Below, piece after piece: positions 7,869 to 16,281 of a stretch of 40,614 bases of DNA. The position numbers and the translations under genes were made by a program. The DNA lies in the NCBI GenBank assembly GCA_018669845.1, contig JABHSO010000087.1:1-40614 (forward strand), read 5' to 3'. Position 1 is the stretch's first letter, and each line of letters begins with the position of its first letter. Under the pieces are notes generated by a model. It was not told where the DNA came from and searched no databases. It saw nothing but the letters and a program-made list of their open reading frames with translations. Source of the DNA: Gammaproteobacteria bacterium. Lineage in GTDB: Bacteria; Pseudomonadota; Gammaproteobacteria; GCA-001735895.

Positions 7869-10124
7869 CTAGTTCACCCGTTTATTCAATTCCACACGAC
7901 GATTTTGTGCCCGTCCTTTAACTGTTTTATTATCTGCAATAGCATCCGATTCGCCATAACCTTTAGCACTGAACAAACTAGTATCTACGCCTTTTTCATT
8001 CAAGTAAGAAAGAACTGATTCAGCTCTGGATTGAGATAACTTACGATTTGATGCTGCCGATCCCTGAGAGTCTGTATGACCAGCAACTTCAAGCTCAAGT
8101 CCTTTACGGGATGCCAATATTTCGATCACTTTATCCAGTACAAGTTTGGAGTTTTCGGTCAGCACGGCTGAGCCCGATTTAAAAATAACGCCCTGCAAAA
8201 CCATATTAGTCAGCTTGATACACCCGGTTTCATCAACATCTTCACCCTGTTTTGAATCGACACATAGATCTTTGCTATTAACGACCCCGTCATTATCACT
8301 GTCTAACTCACAACCATTAGCATCGACAGGCACATCTTTCAATGTTGCAGGACAATGATCTTTGCTGTCCACAACACCATCTTTGTCACCATCCAGTTCA
8401 CAGCCATCAGTATTAACGTTCAAATCTGGAGAAGTAGCAATACACAAGTCTTTACTATCCACAACACCATCATTATCGCTGTCTATCTCACATCCCTTAG
8501 CATCGACTTCAACACCGCTGATTGGGGTCGATGGGCATGCATCCAGCCGTTCTACGACACCGTCACTGTCAGCATCAAGCTCACAACCGTTAATATCGGT
8601 ATCTAAACCAGACAGGGTTGCAGGGCACTGATCATTACTATCAACGATTCCATCTCCATCAGTATCGATCTCACAACCATCACTTTTAACCGTTGCTCCT
8701 TCACTGGTTTCTGGGCATGAATCCTTGCTATCAGACATACCATCTTTGTCACTGTCAATTTCACAGCCCTTTTCATCAACACTCACATTTGCAGGGGTAA
8801 GCGGGCATGAATCATTACCATCTGTCACGCCATCATGATCAGTATCCAGTTCACAGCCATCACTACCCACTTTGGCCCCTTCAATTGTGGATGGGCAGTT
8901 ATCATTACTATCGGTTACACCATCATTATCAGCGTCTAATTCACAACCAAAGAAATCAACTTTGAGAGACGCAACAGTGTTAGGACATCGGTCACTCACA
9001 TCCACGACACCATCGTTATCACTGTCCGGTTCACAGCCATCTTTGTTCACTTTGGCTCCAGCCATTGTAGCCGGACATTTATCCTTGCTATCAAATACGC
9101 CATCTTTATCCATGTCCATAACACAGCCTTTGAAATTGACCTCTGCACCTTTAACAGTATTGCTACATCTATCTTTACTGTTCACAACACCATCACCATC
9201 AAAATCCAGTTCACAACCTTTTTGATCTACTAGTGCATGTCGTTTTGTATCAAGGCATCTATCAAAACGGTTAATAACACCGTCAAGGTCAGAATCCAGT
9301 TCGCAGCCTTTAGCATTGACCATCACATCTTTTTGAGTTTTAACACACTGGTCTAGACGGTCAACTACACCATCTTTATCGCTATCCATTTCACAACCGG
9401 TTTCATCCACTCTTGCCGTTTTGATCGTTGTTAAACAATGATCAAGACGATTAATAATCCCATCCTTGTCATCATCCCGTTCACAACCCATGAGATTGAC
9501 TTTGACTCCCTGCTTTGAACCCGGACACCGATCCAGCCGATCTATGACGGAATCTTTATCAGAATCTTTTTCACGATATTTAAGTGTGATGGTTATGTCA
9601 TTATCATCCTCTATCATCAGACTTACGCTATTAGATCGTGTTACCCACTTTCCTTCACGGTTACTTTTGTAATCAATTAACTCCATATTTTCTGGAAATA
9701 CCCAGGTATAAACCAGTCGCGCAAAATTCTCTGGAGCATTCCATAGCCCAAAATGTCCATTCTCTCGTTTCTCCTGATCCCAGCTCTTGAATGTAAAAAC
9801 ACCATCCTTATCAACACTGACATTGTTTGTAAAAGTTCCCGCAAAGGTCACCGAAAAACTACCCGTATTGAAGTGAAGCTGATTCACTGCTTCATTATCT
9901 TCAATCCAGCTATATTCCTGTGGGTCAATATAGACAAAATCATCCTTACCAATTGATTTTTCAACATAAAAATCATACTGATAGCGATGGCTGCGCAGGG
10001 TTCTTTGTTGCAGATAACTACGACCGTCCTGCTGTAATGTTATCAATGTTTCACTGACGACTTCAGCATAAGAAGGCAAACTAACAAAAAATAAAAACGT
10101 GGCGAGTAATAACTTTGAAATCAT
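7869..10124 (-). CDS. OmpA-family protein with thrombospondin type 3 repeats
   Basis: Secreted protein of 751 aa, anchored to peptidoglycan by its C-terminus. I chose ATG 10124 because AGGGG lies just upstream and it begins directly with a signal peptide (MISKLLLATFLFFVSLPSYA). A beta-rich domain of about 165 residues follows, then 15 tandem repeats of about 30 residues (DNA 8217-9566). Each repeat has alternating Asp as in DSDNDGVVDSKDLC and ends in GCE, the calcium-binding type 3 pattern with two cysteines per repeat. The last 115 residues are an OmpA_C domain with VAGHTDSQGSAASNRKLSQSRA and NRRVEL for diaminopimelate contact. It probably forms a calcium-stiffened envelope spacer or adhesin stalk. 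Confidence 0.92.
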   Translation of the reverse strand: MISKLLLATFLFFVSLPSYAEVVSETLITLQQDGRSYLQQRTLRSHRYQYDFYVEKSIGKDDFVYIDPQEYSWIEDNEAVNQLHFNTGSFSVTFAGTFTNNVSVDKDGVFTFKSWDQEKRENGHFGLWNAPENFARLVYTWVFPENMELIDYKSNREGKWVTRSNSVSLMIEDDNDITITLKYREKDSDKDSVIDRLDRCPGSKQGVKVNLMGCERDDDKDGIINRLDHCLTTIKTARVDETGCEMDSDKDGVVDRLDQCVKTQKDVMVNAKGCELDSDLDGVINRFDRCLDTKRHALVDQKGCELDFDGDGVVNSKDRCSNTVKGAEVNFKGCVMDMDKDGVFDSKDKCPATMAGAKVNKDGCEPDSDNDGVVDVSDRCPNTVASLKVDFFGCELDADNDGVTDSNDNCPSTIEGAKVGSDGCELDTDHDGVTDGNDSCPLTPANVSVDEKGCEIDSDKDGMSDSKDSCPETSEGATVKSDGCEIDTDGDGIVDSNDQCPATLSGLDTDINGCELDADSDGVVERLDACPSTPISGVEVDAKGCEIDSDNDGVVDSKDLCIATSPDLNVNTDGCELDGDKDGVVDSKDHCPATLKDVPVDANGCELDSDNDGVVNSKDLCVDSKQGEDVDETGCIKLTNMVLQGVIFKSGSAVLTENSKLVLDKVIEILASRKGLELEVAGHTDSQGSAASNRKLSQSRAESVLSYLNEKGVDTSLFSAKGYGESDAIADNKTVKGRAQNRRVELNKRVN
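8217..9566 (-). repeat. 15 tandem ~90-bp coding repeats
   Basis: These repeats encode the type 3 modules of the OmpA-family protein. By hand count, 13 units are 30 codons, the first is 29 and the twelfth is 31. The units have diverged at the DNA level, keeping the Asp, Gly and Cys positions, which suggests old expansion rather than a recent, unstable array. Confidence 0.85.
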
Positions 10125-10319
10125 GGTAACCCCTGTAGACAGACTTCCTGATGTAAGATATTGCAGATATATCATTTGGACGAAGACTATATCAATACTC
10201 ACCTATATCAGCAATTGACAAATTACTTATTTTCCTCGAAAAAAATTGCTTTGATATAAATTTCTGGTGCATCATATTGGCTGTATTAATTTTGCTAAAT
10301 ATTACGAAATAAGAAAGAT

Positions 10320-10745
10320 ATGTTCACCGCTTCTTCTAACACAATTAAAACTATTGCCGCAGTAATCTGGATAACTGGAGCAATCACTCTCGGTATTAAA
10401 AGCTCCAGCCTGCTGATTCAGGCAACCGAAATTTCTCCTGAATTACCCTGGGTGTGGATAGCAGTATTGACTGGTTTAGTCATTGGAGCGATCAAGACAA
10501 AATATCTGTTTACTCGACTGTGTTATAAAAACCTGAATCGCATAGATGAACTTAAACAGCCTAAACTCTGGCAATGTTATCGCCCCCAGTTTTTCATTTT
10601 CTTATTCCTGATGATTTCACTAGGTGCTTATATGTCTCGCATTGCCGAAGGAAATTACTTTATGCTCATTGACGTTGCTATTGTTGATTTATCTATTGCG
10701 ACAGCTCTATTTGGTAGCAGCTTATGTTTCTGGAGGAAGCAATAA
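10320..10745 (+). CDS. Small four-helix membrane protein
   Basis: Not recognised. It has 141 aa with four hydrophobic segments (near residues 10-32, 42-60, 77-96 and 105-130) separated by short loops. The loop after helix 2 is basic (KTKYLFTRLCYKN). The ribosome binding site is weak (AAGAAAG). Its stop codon TAA overlaps the ATG of the next gene (TAATG), so the two are translationally coupled. The upstream neighbour is the divergent OmpA-family gene. Confidence 0.7.
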   Translation: MFTASSNTIKTIAAVIWITGAITLGIKSSSLLIQATEISPELPWVWIAVLTGLVIGAIKTKYLFTRLCYKNLNRIDELKQPKLWQCYRPQFFIFLFLMISLGAYMSRIAEGNYFMLIDVAIVDLSIATALFGSSLCFWRKQ

Positions 10746-10990
10746 TGTCAAAAATTGAATTTTCAAACCAACAAAAAGAAGTCATTGTTACTAAAATTCA
10801 ACGTTATTTTGAGCAGGAATTAGATCAGGATATAGGACAGTTTGATGCCGAATTTTTGCTCGATTTCTTCTCTGATCAGGTTGGTGCCTACTATTATAAC
10901 CAGGGTTTACAGGATGCTCAGGCAGTCATACAAGGCAGCTTGCTAAACATTAGCGAAGCCATTGATGGAATAGAAAAACAGACTGATTGA
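10745..10990 (+). CDS. DUF2164 family protein
   Basis: Small cytoplasmic protein of 81 aa. I use ATG 10745 because GGAGGA lies about 7 bases upstream; a longer frame begins at 10724 but has no site. The pattern IQRYFEQELDQDIGQFDAEFLLDFF and YYNQGLQDAQAVI matches the conserved core of DUF2164, a family of unknown function. It is coupled by a one-base overlap to the preceding membrane protein gene, so the pair is probably co-expressed. Confidence 0.85.
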   Translation: MSKIEFSNQQKEVIVTKIQRYFEQELDQDIGQFDAEFLLDFFSDQVGAYYYNQGLQDAQAVIQGSLLNISEAIDGIEKQTD

Positions 10991-11143
10991 GGCTATTTCA
11001 GCAACAAATCCACATATAATTAATAGTAATAAATTACTCAGCAAATCTATACAATACCGACACATATAAGCTCTCCCAATATTTTTTATAAATTTGCATG
11101 CGAGAGTAAAACCATAAATACAATAATCAGGGGTGATTAACCA

Positions 11144-12493
11144 GTGACTACAAATTCACAGGAGCTAACAAAAAAACCAGATCCCGTATCTTTAGGCGAA
11201 GCCTTTATTTATTGGCTTAAACTGGGTTTTATCAGTTTTGGTGGCCCGGCAGGACAAATCAGCATGATGCATCAGGAGTTAGTTGAAAAACGCCGCTGGA
11301 TATCCGAGCACCGTTTTTTACATGCACTCAATTACACAATGGTACTTCCAGGGCCTGAAGCCCAACAGCTAGCCACTTATATAGGCTGGTTAATGCATGG
11401 AGTCCGTGGTGGTATCATGGCAGGTGTATTATTTGTTTTACCATCACTGTTTATTCTCATCGGTCTGACCTGGATCTACCTTGCTTTTGGAGATGTCCCT
11501 GCAGTTGAAGGTATTTTGTATGGCATTAAACCCGCTGTAACTGCAATCGTTGTTTTTGCCGCTTACCGTATCGGCTCCAGAGCTTTGCCAAATAATGTAT
11601 TGCGCTTTCTAGCAGTGCTGGCCTTCATCGCAATTTTTGCACTTAGCATCCCCTTCCCCTATATCGTTCTGATGGCTGGTATCATCGGCTATATCGGATC
11701 TCATGTCGCAGCAGATAAATTCAAGGCCGGTGGACATCATGGCTCTTCAAAAGATAGCTATGGCGTAGCAATAATTGATGATGATACACCCGTACCGGAG
11801 CACGCTAAATTCAAGTGGAGTCGACTGTTAGTATTCGCCTCCATTGGGTTGAGCATCTGGGCAGCAGCCATGGCTTTACTGGTGATCAATTACGGATGGC
11901 AGGGTACCTTGACCCAAATGGGCATATTTTTTACCAAGGCAGCATTAGTTACTTTCGGTGGCGCCTATGCAGTTTTGCCGTATGTTTATCAAGGTGGTGT
12001 GGATCAGTTTGGCTGGTTAACAGGAACCCAGATGATTGATGGGCTGGCTCTCGGAGAAACCACCCCCGGCCCGCTCATAATGGTTGTTTCATTCGTTGGA
12101 TTTGTAGGTGGCTGGACAAAAGAAGTTTTTGGACCTGATGCATTACTTATCGCTGGAGCAGCCGGTGCGAGCATCGCAGCTCTGTTCACCTTCCTGCCTT
12201 CCTTCCTGTTAATATTACTGGGTGGACCAGCTGTAGAAGCAACCCGGGGAGATGTTAAATTCACCGCACCTTTAACAGGTATAACAGCAGCCGTGGTGGG
12301 TGTCGTATTAAACCTGGCAGTATTTTTTGCTTATCATGTACTCTGGCCTCAGGGCTTTGAACATGCATTTGAGTGGTTTGCAGCACTGATCGGGGCAGCA
12401 GCATTTATCGCATTGTTCAAGTATAAAGCAGGTATAGTAAAAGTTATCGCAGCCAGTGCGGCCTGCGGGCTGGCTTATTCATTAATAATGTAG
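11144..12493 (+). CDS. chrA: Chromate transporter, ChrA (CHR) family
   Basis: Inner-membrane protein of 449 aa, the long two-domain CHR type. The N-terminal half carries LGFISFGGPAGQISMMHQELVEKRRW and VLPGPEAQQLATYIGW; the C-terminal half repeats the pattern with ALVTFGGAYAVLPYVYQGGV and GLALGETTPGPLIMVVSFVGF. Proteins of this type export chromate, in proven cases driven by the membrane potential. The start is GTG with CAGGGG upstream. No chrB regulator is nearby. The substrate is inferred from family only; some members may serve sulfate or other anions. Confidence 0.92.
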   Translation: MTTNSQELTKKPDPVSLGEAFIYWLKLGFISFGGPAGQISMMHQELVEKRRWISEHRFLHALNYTMVLPGPEAQQLATYIGWLMHGVRGGIMAGVLFVLPSLFILIGLTWIYLAFGDVPAVEGILYGIKPAVTAIVVFAAYRIGSRALPNNVLRFLAVLAFIAIFALSIPFPYIVLMAGIIGYIGSHVAADKFKAGGHHGSSKDSYGVAIIDDDTPVPEHAKFKWSRLLVFASIGLSIWAAAMALLVINYGWQGTLTQMGIFFTKAALVTFGGAYAVLPYVYQGGVDQFGWLTGTQMIDGLALGETTPGPLIMVVSFVGFVGGWTKEVFGPDALLIAGAAGASIAALFTFLPSFLLILLGGPAVEATRGDVKFTAPLTGITAAVVGVVLNLAVFFAYHVLWPQGFEHAFEWFAALIGAAAFIALFKYKAGIVKVIAASAACGLAYSLIM

Positions 12494-12539
12494 ACAAAAA
12501 AAAATTACTGTTCAGTCTAAAGTAAAGTCAAAAAATAAT

Positions 12540-12680
12540 CACCACGAAGACACGAAGTACACGAAGGAAAATCAATATGTAATAATGAAATATATTTAAA
12601 ATTATAGCTAAATGATCGAATAAGTAGATTTTAATAAATGTGTATCTGTTTTTCTTAGTGATCTTCGTGTCTTCGTGGTG
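12540..12680. repeat. 141-bp inverted-repeat element, CACCACGAAG family
   Basis: The termini are a perfect 18-bp inverted repeat, CACCACGAAGACACGAAG at 12540-12557 and its complement at 12663-12680, and similarity continues imperfectly a further dozen bases inward. The interior is AT-rich and non-coding. It fills most of the gap between chrA and the next gene. It resembles a non-autonomous miniature element rather than a simple terminator. Confidence 0.75.
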
Positions 12681-12752
12681 AGAAATCTTTAAAGAGACAG
12701 AATATTGAAGCTTGCTGAGTTACAAAAAAGACTTAAATAAAAGGAGCTAATA

Positions 12753-13178
12753 ATGTCTGATAATACTGAAAGTGGAAAATGCCTGTGTGGCTCAATTAAA
12801 TTCAGCGCAAAGCATGTAAATCACCATGTCGGAGCCTGCCATTGCAGCATGTGCAGAAGGTGGGGAGGAGGTCCTTTAATAGCGGTCGACTGTGGAACCG
12901 ATGTAACTTTTAAGGGTGAAGAAAATATCTCCATATTTGATTCATCTGACTGGGCTGAACGGGGATTTTGTAAAAAATGTGGAAGCCATTTATTTTATCG
13001 CCTAAAACAAAAGCAGCAGTATCATATTCCGGCAGGACTGTTTGATAATAATGAACAGTTTATATTTGATCATCAAATATTCATTGATAAAAAACCCGCT
13101 TTCTACAGCTTTGAAAACAAAACCAACAACCTGACTGAGGCAGAAGTTTTTTCAAAATACGCTCCTGAGCCTGAATAA
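12753..13178 (+). CDS. GFA/CENP-V fold zinc protein
   Basis: Soluble protein of 141 aa. The zinc ligands of the glutathione-dependent formaldehyde-activating (GFA) fold are present: Cys10-x-Cys12, CHCSMC at residues 29-34, and FCKKCGSHLFYR in the second half. AAAGGAG lies 9 bases before the ATG. Family members include S-hydroxymethylglutathione synthase candidates, but most are uncharacterised, so the reaction should not be assumed. The downstream cytochrome gene lies 96 bases away on the same strand. Confidence 0.88.
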   Translation: MSDNTESGKCLCGSIKFSAKHVNHHVGACHCSMCRRWGGGPLIAVDCGTDVTFKGEENISIFDSSDWAERGFCKKCGSHLFYRLKQKQQYHIPAGLFDNNEQFIFDHQIFIDKKPAFYSFENKTNNLTEAEVFSKYAPEPE

Positions 13179-13274
13179 ATTTGGTAACATTCATATCGAT
13201 TACAAAAATATAAAAAAAGCACTTACTAGAATAAAAATAAAATTATAACAAACATCAACACAAGAGACTTTAAA

Positions 13275-13712
13275 ATGAAAATTACAAAACTAATAACAGC
13301 TTCAGCCATCATATTTTTATCACAAACTTCCTATGCCAGTAATAACGAAGAAGGCGAACATTTATTTAAAACATACTGCGATGCCTGCCATGGTATGACA
13401 GGGGGCATGGACATGAGAAAAAGAATTGCTCCCCCTATTGCTGCCGTCAGAATGCATTATATTGGTCACTATCAGGATAAAACTTCTTTTATCAATGCCA
13501 TTACAGGGTGGGTGGATAAACAGGATCCCAATAAAAGTTTGATGCGCGGTGCCATTCGTCGCTTTAACATTATGCCGCCAATTGCCATTAAAAAGGAAGA
13601 TGCAATAAAAATAGCCAGTTACATCTATGAAGGAAATCTCCAACAACCCGCAGGAATGGAAGAACATGTGCAACAACAGCATAAAAAAGGTGGCATGAAA
13701 TTTAGCCAGTAG
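13275..13712 (+). CDS. Small periplasmic c-type cytochrome
   Basis: A 145-aa secreted cytochrome. The signal peptide ends at SYA-SNN (residue 21), and the heme attachment motif CDACH is at residues 35-39. A likely axial methionine lies in NIMPPIAI about two-thirds through the protein. The mature protein is therefore a single-heme class I type of about 13 kDa. The C-terminus is rich in His, Gln and Met (MEEHVQQQHKKGGM), which might bind metal. Its electron partner is not visible in the neighbourhood. Confidence 0.9.
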   Translation: MKITKLITASAIIFLSQTSYASNNEEGEHLFKTYCDACHGMTGGMDMRKRIAPPIAAVRMHYIGHYQDKTSFINAITGWVDKQDPNKSLMRGAIRRFNIMPPIAIKKEDAIKIASYIYEGNLQQPAGMEEHVQQQHKKGGMKFSQ

Positions 13713-13798
13713 TTTCAGTTAAACTAAAAATGAAAAAGTCCTGATTCGCTATAGACTGAAAATCATCTTCTGAGAAGCATATCTGTACCTGATATTTT

Positions 13799-13860
13799 GT
13801 AGGGTACACTGTGTATACCATTAAATTAAGCACCAATGTGGTGCGCACGGCGCACCCTAC
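13799..13860. repeat. Dispersed palindromic repeat, copy 2
   Basis: Arms at 13799-13819 and 13840-13860 begin GTAGGG and end CACC/TACC. The left arm has decayed more than the right. It lies downstream of the cytochrome gene. Confidence 0.8.
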
Positions 13861-13960
13861 CTTGCACTTATGCATAGTTTTGACTAGCAATCTGTAATCC
13901 ATAAACATTCAAGTTGAAACATGGTAATATCGCATTAGGAATAATTTATTATTTCTATTC

Positions 13961-13984
13961 AACCTGAAGCGAGCACTTCAGGTT
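13961..13984. terminator. Hairpin upstream of the Crp/Fnr gene
   Basis: A perfect 9-bp stem, AACCTGAAG at 13961-13969 paired with 13976-13984, encloses a 6-base loop. There is no T tract on either side. It could be a terminator remnant or a leader structure of the regulator transcript. Confidence 0.3.
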
Positions 13985-14010
13985 CAAGTCTAGACAAGCA
14001 ATACAGACCC

Positions 14011-14024
14011 CTCAACAAGTTGAG
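14011..14024. promoter_or_regulatory. Candidate operator before Crp/Fnr gene
   Basis: CTCAACAAGTTGAG is an inverted repeat with 6-bp arms and a 2-bp spacer, ending 17 bases before the start codon. Its position suits autorepression by the downstream regulator. It does not match the FNR (TTGAT) or CRP (TGTGA) half-sites. Confidence 0.3.
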
Positions 14025-14041
14025 ATAACATAGTTAAGACC

Positions 14042-14812
14042 ATGGCTGATATCAAACCAGATTTAATCCCTATTCAGAATAAGCAAACAGCCTGTTCCGA
14101 TTGTTCAATTCGTCGTCTTGCACTGTTTCATGGTATTCCTGAAAACGAACTGTCCTGGACGCAAAAAAATCGAAGCTGTCAATACAAACTGGCAGCCCGC
14201 AAGGAAGTCTATCGGGAAACTCATCACAGTGATTTTATGTTTACAATTTATCATGGCTGGCTGGCCATTTACAAAACACTGGAAAATGGTAAACGACAAA
14301 TTCTCAAAATAGCTTTACCAGGTGATGTCATTGGCTATCAGGCCAATATGGAAGCAGCGATGAACTACTCCGCCATCAGCTTAACCGATGCTATTTTATG
14401 TGCCTTTTCTCGTAGTGACATGCCCGAGTTATTCCGTACAAATAAACACATTACAAAGCGACTTACCGAACTTAATTCAAGAGATATGAACCTATGTCAG
14501 AACCGTTTGCTGACTATTGGGCAACATACAGCTATTGAAAAAATAGCACATTTTTGTGCTGAATTATTTTACCGGGTTAAAACAATCTATAACGAACCGG
14601 AAGACGATCATATAAATTTTCCTCTGTCTCAGGAAGACATAGGTGATGCCACCGGTTTGACAAAAATCCATGTAAACAGGACATTAAAACAATTGCGTGA
14701 AAAAGGATTAATGGAGATATCATCCAGAACATTGAAAATTCATGATATCGATGAATTATGCAAACTGGGCAGCTTTGATAAATCCACAATTCATACTTAT
14801 ATACTCTACTAA
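14042..14812 (+). CDS. Crp/Fnr family transcriptional regulator
   Basis: DNA-binding regulator of 256 aa. A cyclic-nucleotide-binding type beta-roll spans about residues 45-130, then a long dimer helix, then a winged helix-turn-helix (SQEDIGDATGLTKIHVNRTLKQLREKGLMEI, about 200-230). The N-terminus has Cys18-x2-Cys21, and Cys120 aligns with the internal cluster cysteine of FNR. The third N-terminal ligand of FNR is Ala27 here, while an extra Cys46 is present. The recognition helix lacks the E-x-x-S-R of FNR, so the DNA site should differ. It may sense oxygen, redox or NO, but this is inference. It is monocistronic, convergent with the ABC transporter genes. Confidence 0.88.
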   Translation: MADIKPDLIPIQNKQTACSDCSIRRLALFHGIPENELSWTQKNRSCQYKLAARKEVYRETHHSDFMFTIYHGWLAIYKTLENGKRQILKIALPGDVIGYQANMEAAMNYSAISLTDAILCAFSRSDMPELFRTNKHITKRLTELNSRDMNLCQNRLLTIGQHTAIEKIAHFCAELFYRVKTIYNEPEDDHINFPLSQEDIGDATGLTKIHVNRTLKQLREKGLMEISSRTLKIHDIDELCKLGSFDKSTIHTYILY

Positions 14813-14847
14813 ATAAAACCTCACTAATAAAACATTACTAAGTCAGT

Positions 14848-15534
14848 TTAGTAACAGACAAGATAGCGATTTATTCTCTTTTCAATCTGGTTAAATATTC
14901 TTGTGAGTATAAAAGTCAGTAAAAAATAAATAATAGCGGCGTATAGAAAAATTTCCAGCGCATAGGTTCTGGAAAAAACCGAACGAGTCTCTCCCATCAG
15001 ATCCCACACGGTGATAGTGCTCACTAAAGCACTTCCCTTAAGCAGTAGAACCACTTCATTACCATACGCAGGCCAGGCGATACGTAAAGCACGCGGTAAA
15101 ATAATACGACGCTGTAACATTGCCCATGACATACCAAATGCTTTAGCGGCTTCAACTTCACCTCGTGGAATAGCACGAATTCCGCCACGTAAAATTTCTG
15201 CCGTGTAAGCAGCAGTATTGAGAGTCAAACCAATCAAACCACACCATTCGGCATCACCTAAAACAGGCCATAGAAAACTGTCAGTGATAACAGGAAATTG
15301 ACCTAAACCATAGTAAAGAATAAACAGTTGAATCAGTAACGGTGTACCCCGAAAAAAATATATATAACTATAAGCGGGAATCCAGAAACGGCGTTTGTTA
15401 GAACTTCTAGCCAATGCCAGTGGCAAGGCAATCATCAAACCTAATACCGATGATAGAAAAACAAGTTTCAATGTGATCAGGGTTCCATCCCAAAAACGAT
15501 CACCATATTGAGTTATAAGAGAAAAATCAGGCAT
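14848..15534 (-). CDS. Amino-acid ABC transporter permease (HisM-like)
   Basis: Inner-membrane permease of 228 aa with five predicted helices and the EAA loop EAAKAFGMSWAMLQRRIILPRALR, where the ATPase docks. The N-terminus (YGDRFWDGTLITLKLVFLSS) is typical of the polar amino-acid uptake family. Its ATG lies inside the end of the preceding permease gene (8-base overlap), so the two are translationally coupled and very probably form a heterodimer. It resembles HisM or ArtM of histidine, lysine, arginine and ornithine systems. Confidence 0.92.
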   Translation of the reverse strand: MPDFSLITQYGDRFWDGTLITLKLVFLSSVLGLMIALPLALARSSNKRRFWIPAYSYIYFFRGTPLLIQLFILYYGLGQFPVITDSFLWPVLGDAEWCGLIGLTLNTAAYTAEILRGGIRAIPRGEVEAAKAFGMSWAMLQRRIILPRALRIAWPAYGNEVVLLLKGSALVSTITVWDLMGETRSVFSRTYALEIFLYAAIIYFLLTFILTRIFNQIEKRINRYLVCY

Positions 15535-16234
15535 GAGGGGCTATGCCTCTATTTGCTTTAACTTCAAAATAATTACGAATCAAATCAGATAAAATAGTTA
15601 ATACCAGATAGATCGCTGCTGCAGCTAAATAGAACGTAAACGGCTGTTTGGTAGTTTCTGCGGCCACTTTTGACCAACGTAATAACTCATCCAGCGCAAT
15701 AATAGAAATGAGAGAGGTATCTTTGAGTAGAACCATCCATAGGTTGCCTAACCCCGGAATAGCAAACCGCCACATTTGTGGTAAACGAACACGATGAAAA
15801 ACCTGCCAGCTAGTCATTCCACAGGCAGTGGCAGCTTCCAGTTGCCCTTTAGGGACAGCAAGAAAAGCTCCGCGAAAAACTTCACTGGAAAAAGCACCGA
15901 ATACCAGGCCGAGTGCAAACACACCCGCCACAAAGGCATTAACCTCAATATAATCGTTATAGTCAAACCATGTTGCTACTGTTTGAATCAAAACCGAAGC
16001 ACCGAAAAAAACTACCAGCACAACCAGCATTTCGGGTATTCCACGCACGACTTCAGTATAAAGATGAGCAACAGTACGATAAACTCGATGATGAGATAAT
16101 TTTGCTGCGGCTGTAATCAGACCGAGGAAAATACCCACCGCCAGAGAAACTAACGCGAGCTCAAGCGTCAGTAAAGAACCTGCCAGCAGTTCATCACCAA
16201 AACCTGCATCACCGTAACTGAGGTATTCAAACAT
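15527..16234 (-). CDS. Amino-acid ABC transporter permease (HisQ-like)
   Basis: Partner permease of about 235 aa with the EAA loop EAATACGMTSWQVFHRVRLPQMWR and N-terminal SLLTLELALVSLAVGIFLG. I prefer ATG 16234; a TTG at 16249 is in frame but falls in the T tract of a terminator-like hairpin. It lies between the binding-protein gene and the second permease gene. The high similarity of layout to HisQ/HisM supports uptake of basic amino acids. Confidence 0.9.
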   Translation of the reverse strand: MFEYLSYGDAGFGDELLAGSLLTLELALVSLAVGIFLGLITAAAKLSHHRVYRTVAHLYTEVVRGIPEMLVVLVVFFGASVLIQTVATWFDYNDYIEVNAFVAGVFALGLVFGAFSSEVFRGAFLAVPKGQLEAATACGMTSWQVFHRVRLPQMWRFAIPGLGNLWMVLLKDTSLISIIALDELLRWSKVAAETTKQPFTFYLAAAAIYLVLTILSDLIRNYFEVKANRGIAPHA

Positions 16235-16247
16235 TAATACAAAACTC

Positions 16248-16274
16248 AAAAAAGCCGGAATAAATCCCGGCTTT
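16248..16274 (-). terminator. Intercistronic terminator or attenuator
   Basis: Read on the minus strand, AAAGCCGG (complement of 16267-16274) and CCGGCTTT pair around an 8-base loop, followed by a run of six T residues. It sits directly after the binding-protein gene and just before the first permease gene. Partial read-through would give more binding protein than permease, a common need in such operons. Confidence 0.7.
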
Positions 16275-16281
16275 AAATAAC

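Larger units (their letters stand above)
13713..14041. other. Intergenic region with repeat and hairpins
   Basis: No gene is supported. It holds copy 2 of the dispersed palindrome (13799-13860), a 9-bp hairpin (13961-13984), and a small inverted repeat immediately before the Crp/Fnr gene (14011-14024). An open frame on the minus strand across the palindrome is a by-product of the repeat. Confidence 0.6.

Noticed and set aside
8217..9566. Regular repeats that might be mistaken for a CRISPR array
   Set aside because: The units are directly adjacent, diverged, keep a reading frame and encode calcium-type modules; there are no unique spacers.
8146..9672. Several plus-strand open frames inside the OmpA-family gene
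   Set aside because: They are antisense by-products of the 90-base coding repeats, with low-complexity Ser/Thr-rich translations and no ribosome binding sites.
10125..10202. Longer start of the OmpA-family protein
   Set aside because: The inner ATG has AGGGG close by and is followed at once by a standard signal peptide.
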